DNA of 64,000 nt from Mesobacillus jeotgali (lineage in GTDB: Bacteria > Bacillota > Bacilli > Bacillales > Cytobacillaceae), in the NCBI RefSeq assembly GCF_900166585.1, contig NZ_FVZC01000007.1, positions 558,001 through 622,000 of the forward strand. The letters run 5' to 3'. Both the position numbers and the translations under genes were made by a program. The notes below the pieces were generated by a model, which saw only the letters and a program-made list of their open reading frames with translations, was not told the origin of the DNA and made no database searches. This document shows, piece by piece, positions 34,816 to 42,726 of the stretch (its first letter is position 1; each line of letters opens with the position of its first letter).

Positions 34816-36315
34816 TTACTGAATCAATCTCATTTTCAGGGCTTTGACTGCAGCATCTGTACGATTCTTGGCGTCGAGTTTATGGATGATGGCTGAAATA
34901 TAGTCACGTACCGTATAGGAACTAAGATGAAGTGTATCGGCTGCTTCATTGATGGACGCGCCTTCGGCAATGAGTTTCAGGACTTCCCGTTCACGTATGG
35001 TCAGGAGGGCATGCTGGACGCCAAACAGCTGGACGGCATCCTCATAATATTGGTTCAGTAATTCGCCTCCATATTGCCCGAACTTAATGAGAGCCGTCAG
35101 AGTCTGATTGTTAACGGTGAATGATTTGTTTTCCCCTCGGTCAAGGATGGCCAGGCCAATCAGTTTATTCTCAGCAGGTACATAAATCGGCAGGACGACC
35201 AGGGATTTCAAACTGTAATCACGGACATACTTGGCCGGCAGAATATCTGCTGCATCCTCAATGAAAATCGGCTTGGAATGGCTGAAATGTTTTAAGTATT
35301 TTCTCAGCAGCGGAAATTCAGCGATGCTTTCCTTAATATGCTGGACCGAACCTGTATTGACATTATGCGCATGGACTCCAACACCGCTGTGTTCGCCTGG
35401 TGAGTAGATGAAAAGCGCACAACGGGAAAAAGGAAGATAATCAACTAGTCCCTGGGTGATCATTTTTACAGCCTCGGAAGCGCTCTGTGATTGAATCAGC
35501 CGCTGCTGGAATAGGAGCGTCGCGTCCTTCCACTCAAGCTCGCTTTCCAGGTGGTTGAGCTTCATCTGTTTCAGATACATTTTTCTCAGTGTCTCTATTT
35601 GCTCAACTGTGACGGTATCCGTGCTGTCCTTTATACAAATCATCAGAGTTTCAGTCAGACAGGGAATCGTTATGATTTGAGACAGTTCCTGGCCTGGTGT
35701 CAGTAATCTGCTAAGAGCCGTCGACAAGTCCTCCAGTTCATTGGCCTGGAGTCCCTCACACATGGTGATAAGCTGCTCATTTGCTGGCAGGGTTTCAGCA
35801 CCGACAACTTTGCTAACTTTATAGAGGGATTTTTCATTTCGGATGACCGCAAGCCAATTGCTTGGCACAGTCCGAAGGTTTACTAGTGTCTTCAGCCATT
35901 TGTCATCCTGGTATTCCAGCAGTTGTGTGCGAAGGACCTTATCAATAATTCTCGTAAAAAAGACCTGGACTGCTTGATGGTCAAGAAATCCAGCATTCCT
36001 TCTCTTTAGCACTTTATGAAATGAGTTTTCCACGGCACTGATCAGAAAGATGGCTTCAAAATCATCAACAAATTCAGGATGATGTTTTTGCCATTTAAGA
36101 ACCAGTAACTGGATGAAATCGTTTGAAGAAACGAAAGTGGTTTTTGAAAGATTAGTGAAGCCAAAAACAATCATGCTTTCAAACTCTGAAATAAGGTTAT
36201 TTTCCCAACCCCTCAAATCCTTCTTTAAGCTAGTCCATTCTTTAAGAAAAGGTTTCTCGTATTCTTTTAAAAGAAATAAACCTCTAATGGCTAATTCCTC
36301 AATCTTATGTTCCAT
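34816..36315 (-). CDS. LuxR-type transcriptional regulator with GAF-like domain
   Basis: 499 residues. A long helical N-terminal region (about 1-265, unrecognised) leads to a GAF-like domain (about 270-420: ALLFQQRLIQSQSASEAVKMITQGL, FSRCALFIYSPGEHSGVGVHAHNV, LVVLPIYVPAENKLIGLAILDRGE) and a C-terminal LuxR HTH ([55 protein letters not shown] in pattern). It is divergent from the DUF6230/DUF6114 operon with a ~200-base shared promoter region, so it is the likely regulator. The GAF ligand is unknown; no phospho-receiver is present. Confidence 0.82.
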   Translation of the reverse strand: MEHKIEELAIRGLFLLKEYEKPFLKEWTSLKKDLRGWENNLISEFESMIVFGFTNLSKTTFVSSNDFIQLLVLKWQKHHPEFVDDFEAIFLISAVENSFHKVLKRRNAGFLDHQAVQVFFTRIIDKVLRTQLLEYQDDKWLKTLVNLRTVPSNWLAVIRNEKSLYKVSKVVGAETLPANEQLITMCEGLQANELEDLSTALSRLLTPGQELSQIITIPCLTETLMICIKDSTDTVTVEQIETLRKMYLKQMKLNHLESELEWKDATLLFQQRLIQSQSASEAVKMITQGLVDYLPFSRCALFIYSPGEHSGVGVHAHNVNTGSVQHIKESIAEFPLLRKYLKHFSHSKPIFIEDAADILPAKYVRDYSLKSLVVLPIYVPAENKLIGLAILDRGENKSFTVNNQTLTALIKFGQYGGELLNQYYEDAVQLFGVQHALLTIREREVLKLIAEGASINEAADTLHLSSYTVRDYISAIIHKLDAKNRTDAAVKALKMRLIQ

Positions 36316-36521
36316 CAGGCAACCTCACTCTCAAAATCTGGTAAGATAATGTTCGTTTAAAAATTCAGATTTTTGTCCGTCGGTTTCTAATACCCGACAT
36401 TTAACGGGGTTAACACAATGTTAACGATTTTTTTCGCGGTTGTAGGCACGATTTTTTGGGGATATAGTATGGGCAAGAATTAATTTTGAATTTTAAAAAT
36501 ATTTATGCGGGGGTGGCTTCC

Positions 36522-37094
36522 TTGAACGGAGCTGTTGTAATGGAAAGCAAAACGAATAAGAAGGTTTTTTGGGGTGCTCTGGCAGCTGGACTTCTTGCGC
36601 TGGGAATCTTGCTGATGTCCTTCGGAGTGTCGGGTGTCGCTTATGCAGTCCCGATTGCGGGAGTAGGAGACTTTTATGTTGAGTTCGATAAGCTTGAAGG
36701 AGAGGGCTATAAGTTTTATCCAAAGCTTGGGGAAACGAGCAGTTCAGATGCTGCACCACAGGGTACTAATATCATTGAAAAATTGACAATCGACAATCTT
36801 CAATTATACAAGGATTTCCAGGTAGGCGGGGAATGGATCCGCGTAAAAATTCAGGCTTCAAAACCTGTACAAATTTCTGGTCTGCAGCATGATGCCGGTT
36901 TGATCGAGGCGAACGCCAAGTTCCAAAACCTTGCGCTTGCCGAAAACAACAGCACAGACTGGACAAAGCAGTTCCAGCAGACATCGAGCACCATCATCCT
37001 TGAAAATGCTAAGTTAAAAACTCATTACTTATTCCAGGAAACCATCAATATGGCCGGCATGAAATTGACAGTGGAAAAAATCGATAAGAAATAA
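36522..37094 (+). CDS. DUF6230 family secreted/membrane-anchored protein
   Basis: The TTG start at 36522 is placed by GGGGGTGG; a frame-open ATG at 36486 lacks a site. About 190 residues: one N-terminal hydrophobic segment (FWGALAAGLLALGILLMSFGVSGVAYA) working as signal or anchor, then a beta-rich extracellular domain (VPIAGVGDFYVEFDKLEG ... IDNLQLYKDF ... VQISGLQHDA ... LKLTVEKID pattern). It heads a three-gene operon. DUF6230 is best known from actinobacteria, where it also neighbours DUF6114. Function unknown. Confidence 0.78.
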   Translation: MNGAVVMESKTNKKVFWGALAAGLLALGILLMSFGVSGVAYAVPIAGVGDFYVEFDKLEGEGYKFYPKLGETSSSDAAPQGTNIIEKLTIDNLQLYKDFQVGGEWIRVKIQASKPVQISGLQHDAGLIEANAKFQNLALAENNSTDWTKQFQQTSSTIILENAKLKTHYLFQETINMAGMKLTVEKIDKK

Positions 37095-37109
37095 TCGAGG
37101 TGATATGCA

Positions 37110-37502
37110 ATGGTTTTTAAAAAATGGAGGCATACTCGGCCTTTTTTCGGGGCGATTTTAACAGTCTTGAGCGGGCTGATGATTTTATGGGTACCGTTGA
37201 ACTTGTATCTCAGTACTTTTCTGCCAGGATCGGTAGCAGTCATCGGCTTGCTGTTTGGCGGCCTGATCACGCTGATGGGGCTGATGGCTTTCTTTTTGCC
37301 AGGTGCCTCTAAAGCACTCGGAATTATTGTGATTTTTTTATCCATTCTATCTGTCATCGGAGCTTTAGGAGGTTTTCTGTTCGGAACGATATTCGGCATT
37401 ATCGGCGGGGCATTGTTGACAGCATGGCGGGTGTTGCCGGCGGAAGAATCAGCAGGATCACCTGAATCGAACGTCACTTCGCAGCCAGCTAAAACGGGGT
37501 AA
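37110..37502 (+). CDS. DUF6114 family membrane protein
   Basis: 130 residues with four tightly spaced hydrophobic helices (FFGAILTVLSGLMILWVPL, LPGSVAVIGLLFGGLITLMGL, GIIVIFLSILSVIGALGGF, and FGIIGGALLTAW), and a short hydrophilic tail. The TRPFFGA start and small-residue helices match DUF6114. It is 15 bases after the DUF6230 gene and 12 before the next, so the three form an operon. Function unknown. Confidence 0.78.
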   Translation: MVFKKWRHTRPFFGAILTVLSGLMILWVPLNLYLSTFLPGSVAVIGLLFGGLITLMGLMAFFLPGASKALGIIVIFLSILSVIGALGGFLFGTIFGIIGGALLTAWRVLPAEESAGSPESNVTSQPAKTG

Positions 37503-37514
37503 AGGGGAGAAAAA

Positions 37515-38810
37515 ATGAAAATTGTAAAACAACGATTAATTTTAATAGGAATGTGCATTCAACTGGCTGCATTATCCTTTCTCCCTTATATCGAAAAAGT
37601 GAATGCTTCCACCAGCGATGTCGAGGGATTCATCATTCAAGCTGACAGAGTGGTCGGTGAAAATATGAAGGCAATGGTTGTCGCTGGCGAAACGTCCGGT
37701 TCAAGCGCCAGGCCAATGCTGCGGATCACCTATGATTCTGCGAAGATTTATGGAATGAAACTGACAAAGCAGTTTAAGTCGCCTGGAGGAACCGTGAGCA
37801 TCACGATGAAAGCTAACGGACCAGTCCATATAAAAGGGATGCAGGTTGACGCCAGCGCAATTTCATTTATGGGAGCATGTGTCCACGCGGCAAAAATCAT
37901 TCCGAATGCGGCTCTTGAAGGAGTGACCATGGTCGCCCATTCAATGAACGCAGCAAACAGCAGTCTCGACCAGCTTCAGCTGCAAACAGTCAGCGGCAAT
38001 GGGGGAGTCAAGAAGCCAGGGACCTTAAAAATCTTACAGGACCTTGGATCGATGCCCTTAGAGCAGATGAAGAAAGAAATTGCGAAAATTACCTCCGGCC
38101 AGCTTCCGCTAACATGCGAAGGAGCTGGGGATGAGCCGATGGAGGATCAAGTTGAAGATACGGTAGGCTCAATTACCGAACCAGCTGACGACCTGCTAGA
38201 AGACGTTACAGACCCGTTAGATGGTACAATCGAAAAAGTGACTGATCCACTGGATGATACGGTTGGAAAAGTGAAGGACCCGCTCAATGACACAATCGGA
38301 AAAGTGACGGACCCGCTCAAAGAGGTGACGGATCCACTGAAGGACACAGTTGATAAAATAACTGACCCGGTAAAGGATACGGCCGACAAGGTGGTTACAC
38401 CCGTGGAAGAGACAATCGGAAAAGTGACAGATCCTGTAAGAGAGGTAGTCAAAGACACGACTGACACAGCAAAGAAAGTGACAGCGCCAGTCACAGAGCC
38501 GGTGAAAAAAACCGTTGACGTCACTGCCAAAACTGCGTGTGAAAAGGTTAAGGCTGCGAATGGCGAGATCACCAAAGAACTGGCTCTTGAATTGATCGAC
38601 AAGGCACTGTCGGAGAAAAAAATGCTGGATGAACTCTGCCCTTCAGATGCGACATTCACAGAACAACTTGAAAGCTGGACAGAAGGCCTGCTCGATTCAC
38701 TCGGCCTGCTGAATCTGCTAGGGTTAAAGCCAAACGAGGAAGATCAGCTGAAAAAGATGAGAGAGGCGATTTTAAAAGAGCCAGACGGATCAATCATCAA
38801 TTTTGACTAA
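37515..38810 (+). CDS. Secreted DUF6230-related protein with 11-residue amphipathic repeats
   Basis: 431 residues with a signal peptide (ending near VNAST). Residues about 30-160 repeat the beta-rich character of the first operon gene (VEGFIIQADRVVGENMKAMVV ... VHIKGMQVDASAISF). Residues about 215-345 are a run of degenerate 11-mers of the form VTDPLxDTIGK (VTDPLDGTIEK, VTDPLDDTVGK, VKDPLNDTIGK and so on), like LEA or apolipoprotein helices. A C-terminal ~80-residue helical domain with two Cys follows. The repeats probably form an amphipathic helix binding membrane or other surfaces. The repeats are coded by similar but not identical DNA. Function unknown. Confidence 0.75.
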   Translation: MKIVKQRLILIGMCIQLAALSFLPYIEKVNASTSDVEGFIIQADRVVGENMKAMVVAGETSGSSARPMLRITYDSAKIYGMKLTKQFKSPGGTVSITMKANGPVHIKGMQVDASAISFMGACVHAAKIIPNAALEGVTMVAHSMNAANSSLDQLQLQTVSGNGGVKKPGTLKILQDLGSMPLEQMKKEIAKITSGQLPLTCEGAGDEPMEDQVEDTVGSITEPADDLLEDVTDPLDGTIEKVTDPLDDTVGKVKDPLNDTIGKVTDPLKEVTDPLKDTVDKITDPVKDTADKVVTPVEETIGKVTDPVREVVKDTTDTAKKVTAPVTEPVKKTVDVTAKTACEKVKAANGEITKELALELIDKALSEKKMLDELCPSDATFTEQLESWTEGLLDSLGLLNLLGLKPNEEDQLKKMREAILKEPDGSIINFD

Positions 38811-38814
38811 CAGA

Positions 38815-38846
38815 AAAGGCAGAGGAAAATTCCTCTGCCTTTTAGT
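38815..38846. terminator. Bidirectional terminator
   Basis: AAAAGGCAGAGGAA and TTCCTCTGCCTTTT form a near-perfect stem, serving the operon and the convergent acyP gene. Confidence 0.88.
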
Positions 38847-39114
38847 ATTTTATTGCGAAAGATTTATAGGATTCAATGTTTTTGATTTCATTCACTTCAA
38901 TGTGATCAACCGTTGAAAAAGGATTGCCTCTTCGTACCTCATCGATGAATTTTTCAAGTTCGGCTTTAGGGCCAGAAGCAAGAATCTCAACCCCGCCTTC
39001 CTGAAGATTCCTAACCCATCCCGTAATCCCAAATTGAATAGCCTTCATCTGTGTATAGTAACGGTATCCCACACCCTGAACCTCTCCTGACACAATAATT
39101 TGTAATTGAATCAA
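38842..39114 (-). CDS. acyP: Acylphosphatase
   Basis: 90 residues beginning at TTG 39114 (GGGGGCG five bases upstream). The acylphosphatase loop is intact: VSGEVQGVGYRYYTQMKA, with the catalytic Arg and the later GWVRNLQEGGVEILASG with the catalytic Asn. It hydrolyses acyl phosphates such as carbamoyl or acetyl phosphate. Single gene. Confidence 0.94.
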   Translation of the reverse strand: MIQLQIIVSGEVQGVGYRYYTQMKAIQFGITGWVRNLQEGGVEILASGPKAELEKFIDEVRRGNPFSTVDHIEVNEIKNIESYKSFAIKY

Positions 39115-39179
39115 GACGTCGCCCCCAGATAAACAATTAGGTTAACAATATATCTAATATTATATGTAAAGATTCCTTG

Positions 39180-39515
39180 GTAACTTCATTATAGCATACA
39201 GAAATGGGGCGCATAAGGGAAAAGGAAGTTTATTCTTGCTGACTGCTGGTAATTACACGCTAAATGGGCAGGTGTTCCTGAAAGCAGGATTAGGAAGAGC
39301 GCGTATTCAGACAAGTTTAAGGAGAAGTGATTAGAAGCTGTCCAAAGTAGGACGATGTTTGCACAGGTTTGAGGGGATAGGTGGAAAAGCTGTCAGAAGT
39401 TGAACCAAGTTCGGATTAGAGTAAAAGCTGTCAGATTCAGATGGGGCCTCGGACAGCTTTTAGAGGCAGGAACATGCTCAGAGAATTCCCCAGAAAATAC
39501 CCCGCGTCTAACCAT
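39180..39515. repeat. Intergenic region with AAGCTGTC repeats
   Basis: Three AAGCTGTC units (about 39337, 39388 and 39426; 38-51 bases apart) are followed at 39449 by GGACAGCTTTT, the complement of the unit start, so the array ends in a terminator-like inverted repeat. The part 39180-39330 shows nothing I can support. Confidence 0.5.
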
Positions 39516-39517
39516 CA

Positions 39518-39552
39518 AAAAAACAGCCGAACGAAATATCCGGCTGTTTCCT
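39518..39552 (-). terminator. Terminator of the aminopeptidase gene
   Basis: AAACAGCCG and CGGCTGTTT pair across a 10-base loop, with A-rich sequence that reads as a T tract on the minus strand. Confidence 0.78.
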
Positions 39553-39567
39553 CTCATATATAGAATC

Positions 39568-40800
39568 TTACAGAGCCCAGTCCCCATTGCGGAATACTGG
39601 TTCAGCTGTTCCGTCTGCTGTGATTCCGTCGATGTCCATTTTATCGGAACCGATCATGAAGTCGACGTGAGTAATACTTTCGTTCAGGCCGTTTTCAGCC
39701 AGCTCTTCGGATGACATTGTTTTGCCGCCTTCCACGCAGAATGCATATGCGCTTCCGATTGCGAAATGGTTCGAAGCATTCTCGTCAAACAATGTGTTGA
39801 AGAACAGCACATTTGATTGAGAAATCGGTGAATTGAAAGGAACCAGTGCAACCTCGCCAAGATAGTGCGAGCCTTCGTCTGTCGCCACCAGCTGCTTAAG
39901 GATTTCTTCGCCTTCTTTTGCTTCGACACCGACGATTTTTCCATTTTCAAAAGTAAGTTTGAAGTTGTCAATGATGTTTCCGCCGTAGCTAAGCGGCTTT
40001 GTGCTTGATACATAGCCGTTTACGCCAGTTTTCAAAGGTACAGAGAAAACTTCTTCAGTAGGCATGTTGGCCATGAACTCGTTCCCTTGCTCGTTAACAC
40101 TGCCTGCGCCAACCCAGATATGTTTTTCCGGAAGCTCAACAGTCAGGTCTGTGCCAGGTGCTTTATAGTGAAGCTTTTTGTAGCGTTTGCTGTTCAGGTA
40201 GTCAACCTTTTCATGCAGGGAAGCGTCATGCTCTTTCCATGCAGCAACAGGATCCTGGGTATCAACGCGGACTGCCTTGAAAATTGCGTCCCAAAGCTTT
40301 TGAACAGCTGTTTCAGCTGTTTCCTCAGGGAAAACCATTTTCGCCCAGCCTTCAGAAGGAGCAGCAACAACCGTCCAGCTGACTTTATCGGATTGTATGT
40401 ATTTGCGGTATTTTGAAAGTGCTGTTCCGGCTGCTTTCTGGAAGTTTGCAATACGCTCAGACTTAACCCCTTTTAATAGGTCAGGGCTTGATGACACAAT
40501 TGACATGAAGGCAGCTCCATTCTCAGCAAGCTCCTCCATTTCACGAGCACGCCATTCAGGATACTCAGTGAATGCCTCATCAGGTGCAAGGTCGTATTTC
40601 GTCCTGTTTACAACATCATCATTCCAGTTCACCACGACGTTCTTGGCGCCTGCTTCATATGCTTTTTTCGCAACAAGACGAACAAACTCTGCTGAGTCGA
40701 TTGTCGTATTGATGACAAGCGTCTGGTCTTTCTGAATGTTAACACCAACCTTGACAGCAAGGTCCGCATATTTCTCTAAATTCTTTTGGAATTCACTCAT
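39568..40800 (-). CDS. ampS: M29 family aminopeptidase (AmpS-like)
   Basis: 410 residues. The N-terminal half starts FQKNLEKYADLAVKVGVNIQKDQTLVI and the C-terminal half carries the M29 metal ligands: HIWVGAGSVNEQGNEFMANMPTEEVFSVP (Glu), EGSHYLGEVALVPFNSPI (Glu, His region), FFNTLFDENASNHFAIG (Asp/His) and HVDFMIGSDKMDIDG. It is a dizinc or cobalt exo-peptidase of the thermophilic aminopeptidase T/S group. Length is typical. Start ATG with AAAAGGGGCG upstream. Single gene. Confidence 0.9.
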   Translation of the reverse strand: MSEFQKNLEKYADLAVKVGVNIQKDQTLVINTTIDSAEFVRLVAKKAYEAGAKNVVVNWNDDVVNRTKYDLAPDEAFTEYPEWRAREMEELAENGAAFMSIVSSSPDLLKGVKSERIANFQKAAGTALSKYRKYIQSDKVSWTVVAAPSEGWAKMVFPEETAETAVQKLWDAIFKAVRVDTQDPVAAWKEHDASLHEKVDYLNSKRYKKLHYKAPGTDLTVELPEKHIWVGAGSVNEQGNEFMANMPTEEVFSVPLKTGVNGYVSSTKPLSYGGNIIDNFKLTFENGKIVGVEAKEGEEILKQLVATDEGSHYLGEVALVPFNSPISQSNVLFFNTLFDENASNHFAIGSAYAFCVEGGKTMSSEELAENGLNESITHVDFMIGSDKMDIDGITADGTAEPVFRNGDWAL

Positions 40801-40938
40801 TTATTTCGCCCCTTTTCTGAATCTTCTTTTATATTGTACCGATTTCATGGAAAAAAAGAAACTTAATACATTCGACTATAGGAGACAATGGTGTCTGGGA
40901 TCCCTTCATGAAACAGAGTCGCTGTGCAACATAGCAAA

Positions 40939-40971
40939 AATCCATGCAACATTGATAATGTTGCATGGATT
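40939..40971 (-). terminator. Perfect hairpin, terminator of the MFS transcript
   Basis: AATCCATGCAACATT and its exact complement with a 3-base spacer; on the minus strand it is followed by TTTTTGC. It lies about 155 bases beyond the MFS stop, so the TATCGACCAC repeats are inside that gene's 3' untranslated region. Confidence 0.75.
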
Positions 40972-40984
40972 ATAGAATGCCGGG

Positions 40985-41120
40985 AGTTTTAATAGCGAGA
41001 CATATCGACCACTTTTTGCGATACATAAGCTGTAATTATATATCAGCGGAAAATTAAAAATATCGACCACATCTTCTAATATATCAGCGGAAAAACATAT
41101 ATATCGGTCAACTAGCCATT
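40985..41120. repeat. TATCGACCAC repeats, copy 2
   Basis: Three TATCGACCAC/TATCGGTCAAC units alternate with ATATCAGCGGAAAA units. The core is shared with 15323-15460. Confidence 0.65.
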
Positions 41121-41126
41121 CATTCC

Positions 41127-42395
41127 CTAAATTCCAGCTTCCTTTCTATTCTCATACATCCTGAACATCACCCAGAACAACACCGCACTCAAAACAGCGA
41201 GGATGCTCAAGATCGTGAAGGTCCAGCTATAGCCGATCCACACGGTTAGCGGAATGCTGATTGGTGCGATTGTACGGCCTAGTGTATAGCGCAATGAGGC
41301 TGCTGCGAAATACTGACCGCGCATCTTCTCTGGTGCAAGGTTGGAAATGAAGGTTTGCTGCAAGCCTGCTGTCATCAGTTCAGCCAGTGTAAAGACTGCC
41401 ATGGCCAGAATTAATCCCCAAATCCAGTTCGTTGCACCGAACATCAGGATTGCGACTGCATAAGTTAAGGACGACAATACAAAGACATTCAGTTCGCGGA
41501 ATCGTGTGACCCATTTCGTTACAGCAACAGTGAACAGGGCGACCAGCAATCCGTTCTCGGAAAGAATCAATCCAAAAGCCTGCTCTCCATTGACGGTGAA
41601 GACTTTGCTGCCAAGCTCTAGAACGGTTTGATTTTGTACCATATCTTTTGTATAAACAGGGAATAACAAATCCAGCTGCATGAAAGTTTGCGCTGCCAGA
41701 ATCCCGGCGATGATGAACATGAGAAAAACTTTATCCTGAATGATGACCTTATAATCGGCAATCTGTTCTTTCAGGAAGTCATACCATTTTCCATTTTCAG
41801 CGCGTGCCTGCTTTGCCGAAGCAGGGACGGTTTCACGGGTCCATTTTGAGAGGACAAGCGCTAGCAGGATAGAGATAATCGCAACTGCAATCATCAATTC
41901 AAACCGATATTTCACATAAAAAATCGCACCTAATATTGGGCCGACAACGACTGCAATATTGATCTGTGTATAAAAAATCGCGAATACACTGCTGCGGTCT
42001 TTTTCCGGGACGACGTCTGCAACCATCGCCTGGCTGGCCGGCCAGTAAATCGAGCCGAACACTCCGACCAGGGCGAAGCAGATAAATCCAAGCATCGGTG
42101 ATGTGTACCATGGAGAAACCGCGTAGGCAAAAACAAGGAAAGCAATGCCTTGCCCGAATGCTGATATAACCATCATCCGCTTGCGGCCGAACCTGTCTGC
42201 TGTATAGCCTCCGAGCAGATTGGCGAATACCGAGAACACCTGGGAAAAGATGAGCAGGAATCCTGCCTTGTCCTTTCCAAAGCTTTCGGCAAAATAGATC
42301 GTTAAAAACGGGAAAAACATCCAAAATGTTATATTCATTAATGCTTCGCCAAACAGGCGAATTTTCAGGTTCCGGTCCCAATCCCTTATCCTCAT
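41127..42395 (-). CDS. MFS transporter (multidrug-type)
   Basis: 422 residues with twelve predicted membrane helices and the MFS loop 2-3 motif GGYTADRFGRKRMM. It resembles YttB/MdtG-like drug:H+ antiporters of Bacilli. The region between helices 6 and 7 is long and charged, as normal. No regulator gene adjoins it. AAAGGAG precedes the start. Substrate unknown. Confidence 0.85.
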   Translation of the reverse strand: MRIRDWDRNLKIRLFGEALMNITFWMFFPFLTIYFAESFGKDKAGFLLIFSQVFSVFANLLGGYTADRFGRKRMMVISAFGQGIAFLVFAYAVSPWYTSPMLGFICFALVGVFGSIYWPASQAMVADVVPEKDRSSVFAIFYTQINIAVVVGPILGAIFYVKYRFELMIAVAIISILLALVLSKWTRETVPASAKQARAENGKWYDFLKEQIADYKVIIQDKVFLMFIIAGILAAQTFMQLDLLFPVYTKDMVQNQTVLELGSKVFTVNGEQAFGLILSENGLLVALFTVAVTKWVTRFRELNVFVLSSLTYAVAILMFGATNWIWGLILAMAVFTLAELMTAGLQQTFISNLAPEKMRGQYFAAASLRYTLGRTIAPISIPLTVWIGYSWTFTILSILAVLSAVLFWVMFRMYENRKEAGI

Positions 42396-42685
42396 GATGC
42401 TTCTCCTTTGTTTCCTTTAAGTATTAACTTATATATGGATAGTGCCCAGCATCAGCACCTTACCAGTTCTTGATTCTGAATGATCTTCCGCAGTTTGCGA
42501 AACGAGCAGCTCGAGCCTTATCAGTCCTGTACTGAAGTTAAAAAGCAACTTCATACGCAGGCAATCCAACTCTTTTCATAGCTAAAAAAGTGCATTTTCT
42601 CTATTCGATTTAAATGACAACCAACGAATATCATACTACTCCTAAGGAATTTTTTACAAGGTAAATCCTTCTACAAGTTTTTTCA
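42396..42685. other. Intergenic region between MFS and topB
   Basis: About 290 bases. It should hold the MFS promoter (minus strand). A small hairpin (GAAGTT / AACTTC near 42533-42552) and an AGTTTGCGAAAC element are visible; neither matches a regulator I know. Confidence 0.4.
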
Positions 42686-42726
42686 AAAAAACAGCACCTC
42701 CATAAATGAGGTGCTGTTTAAGTCTA
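42686..42726 (-). terminator. Terminator of topB
   Basis: AAACAGCACCTC and GAGGTGCTGTTT pair across CATAAAT; the A-rich left flank reads as a T tract on the minus strand. Confidence 0.88.

Noticed and set aside
38147..38659. Antisense Ser/Thr/Val-rich frame in the repeat protein gene
   Set aside because: It is the complement of the 11-mer repeat region and has no start signal.
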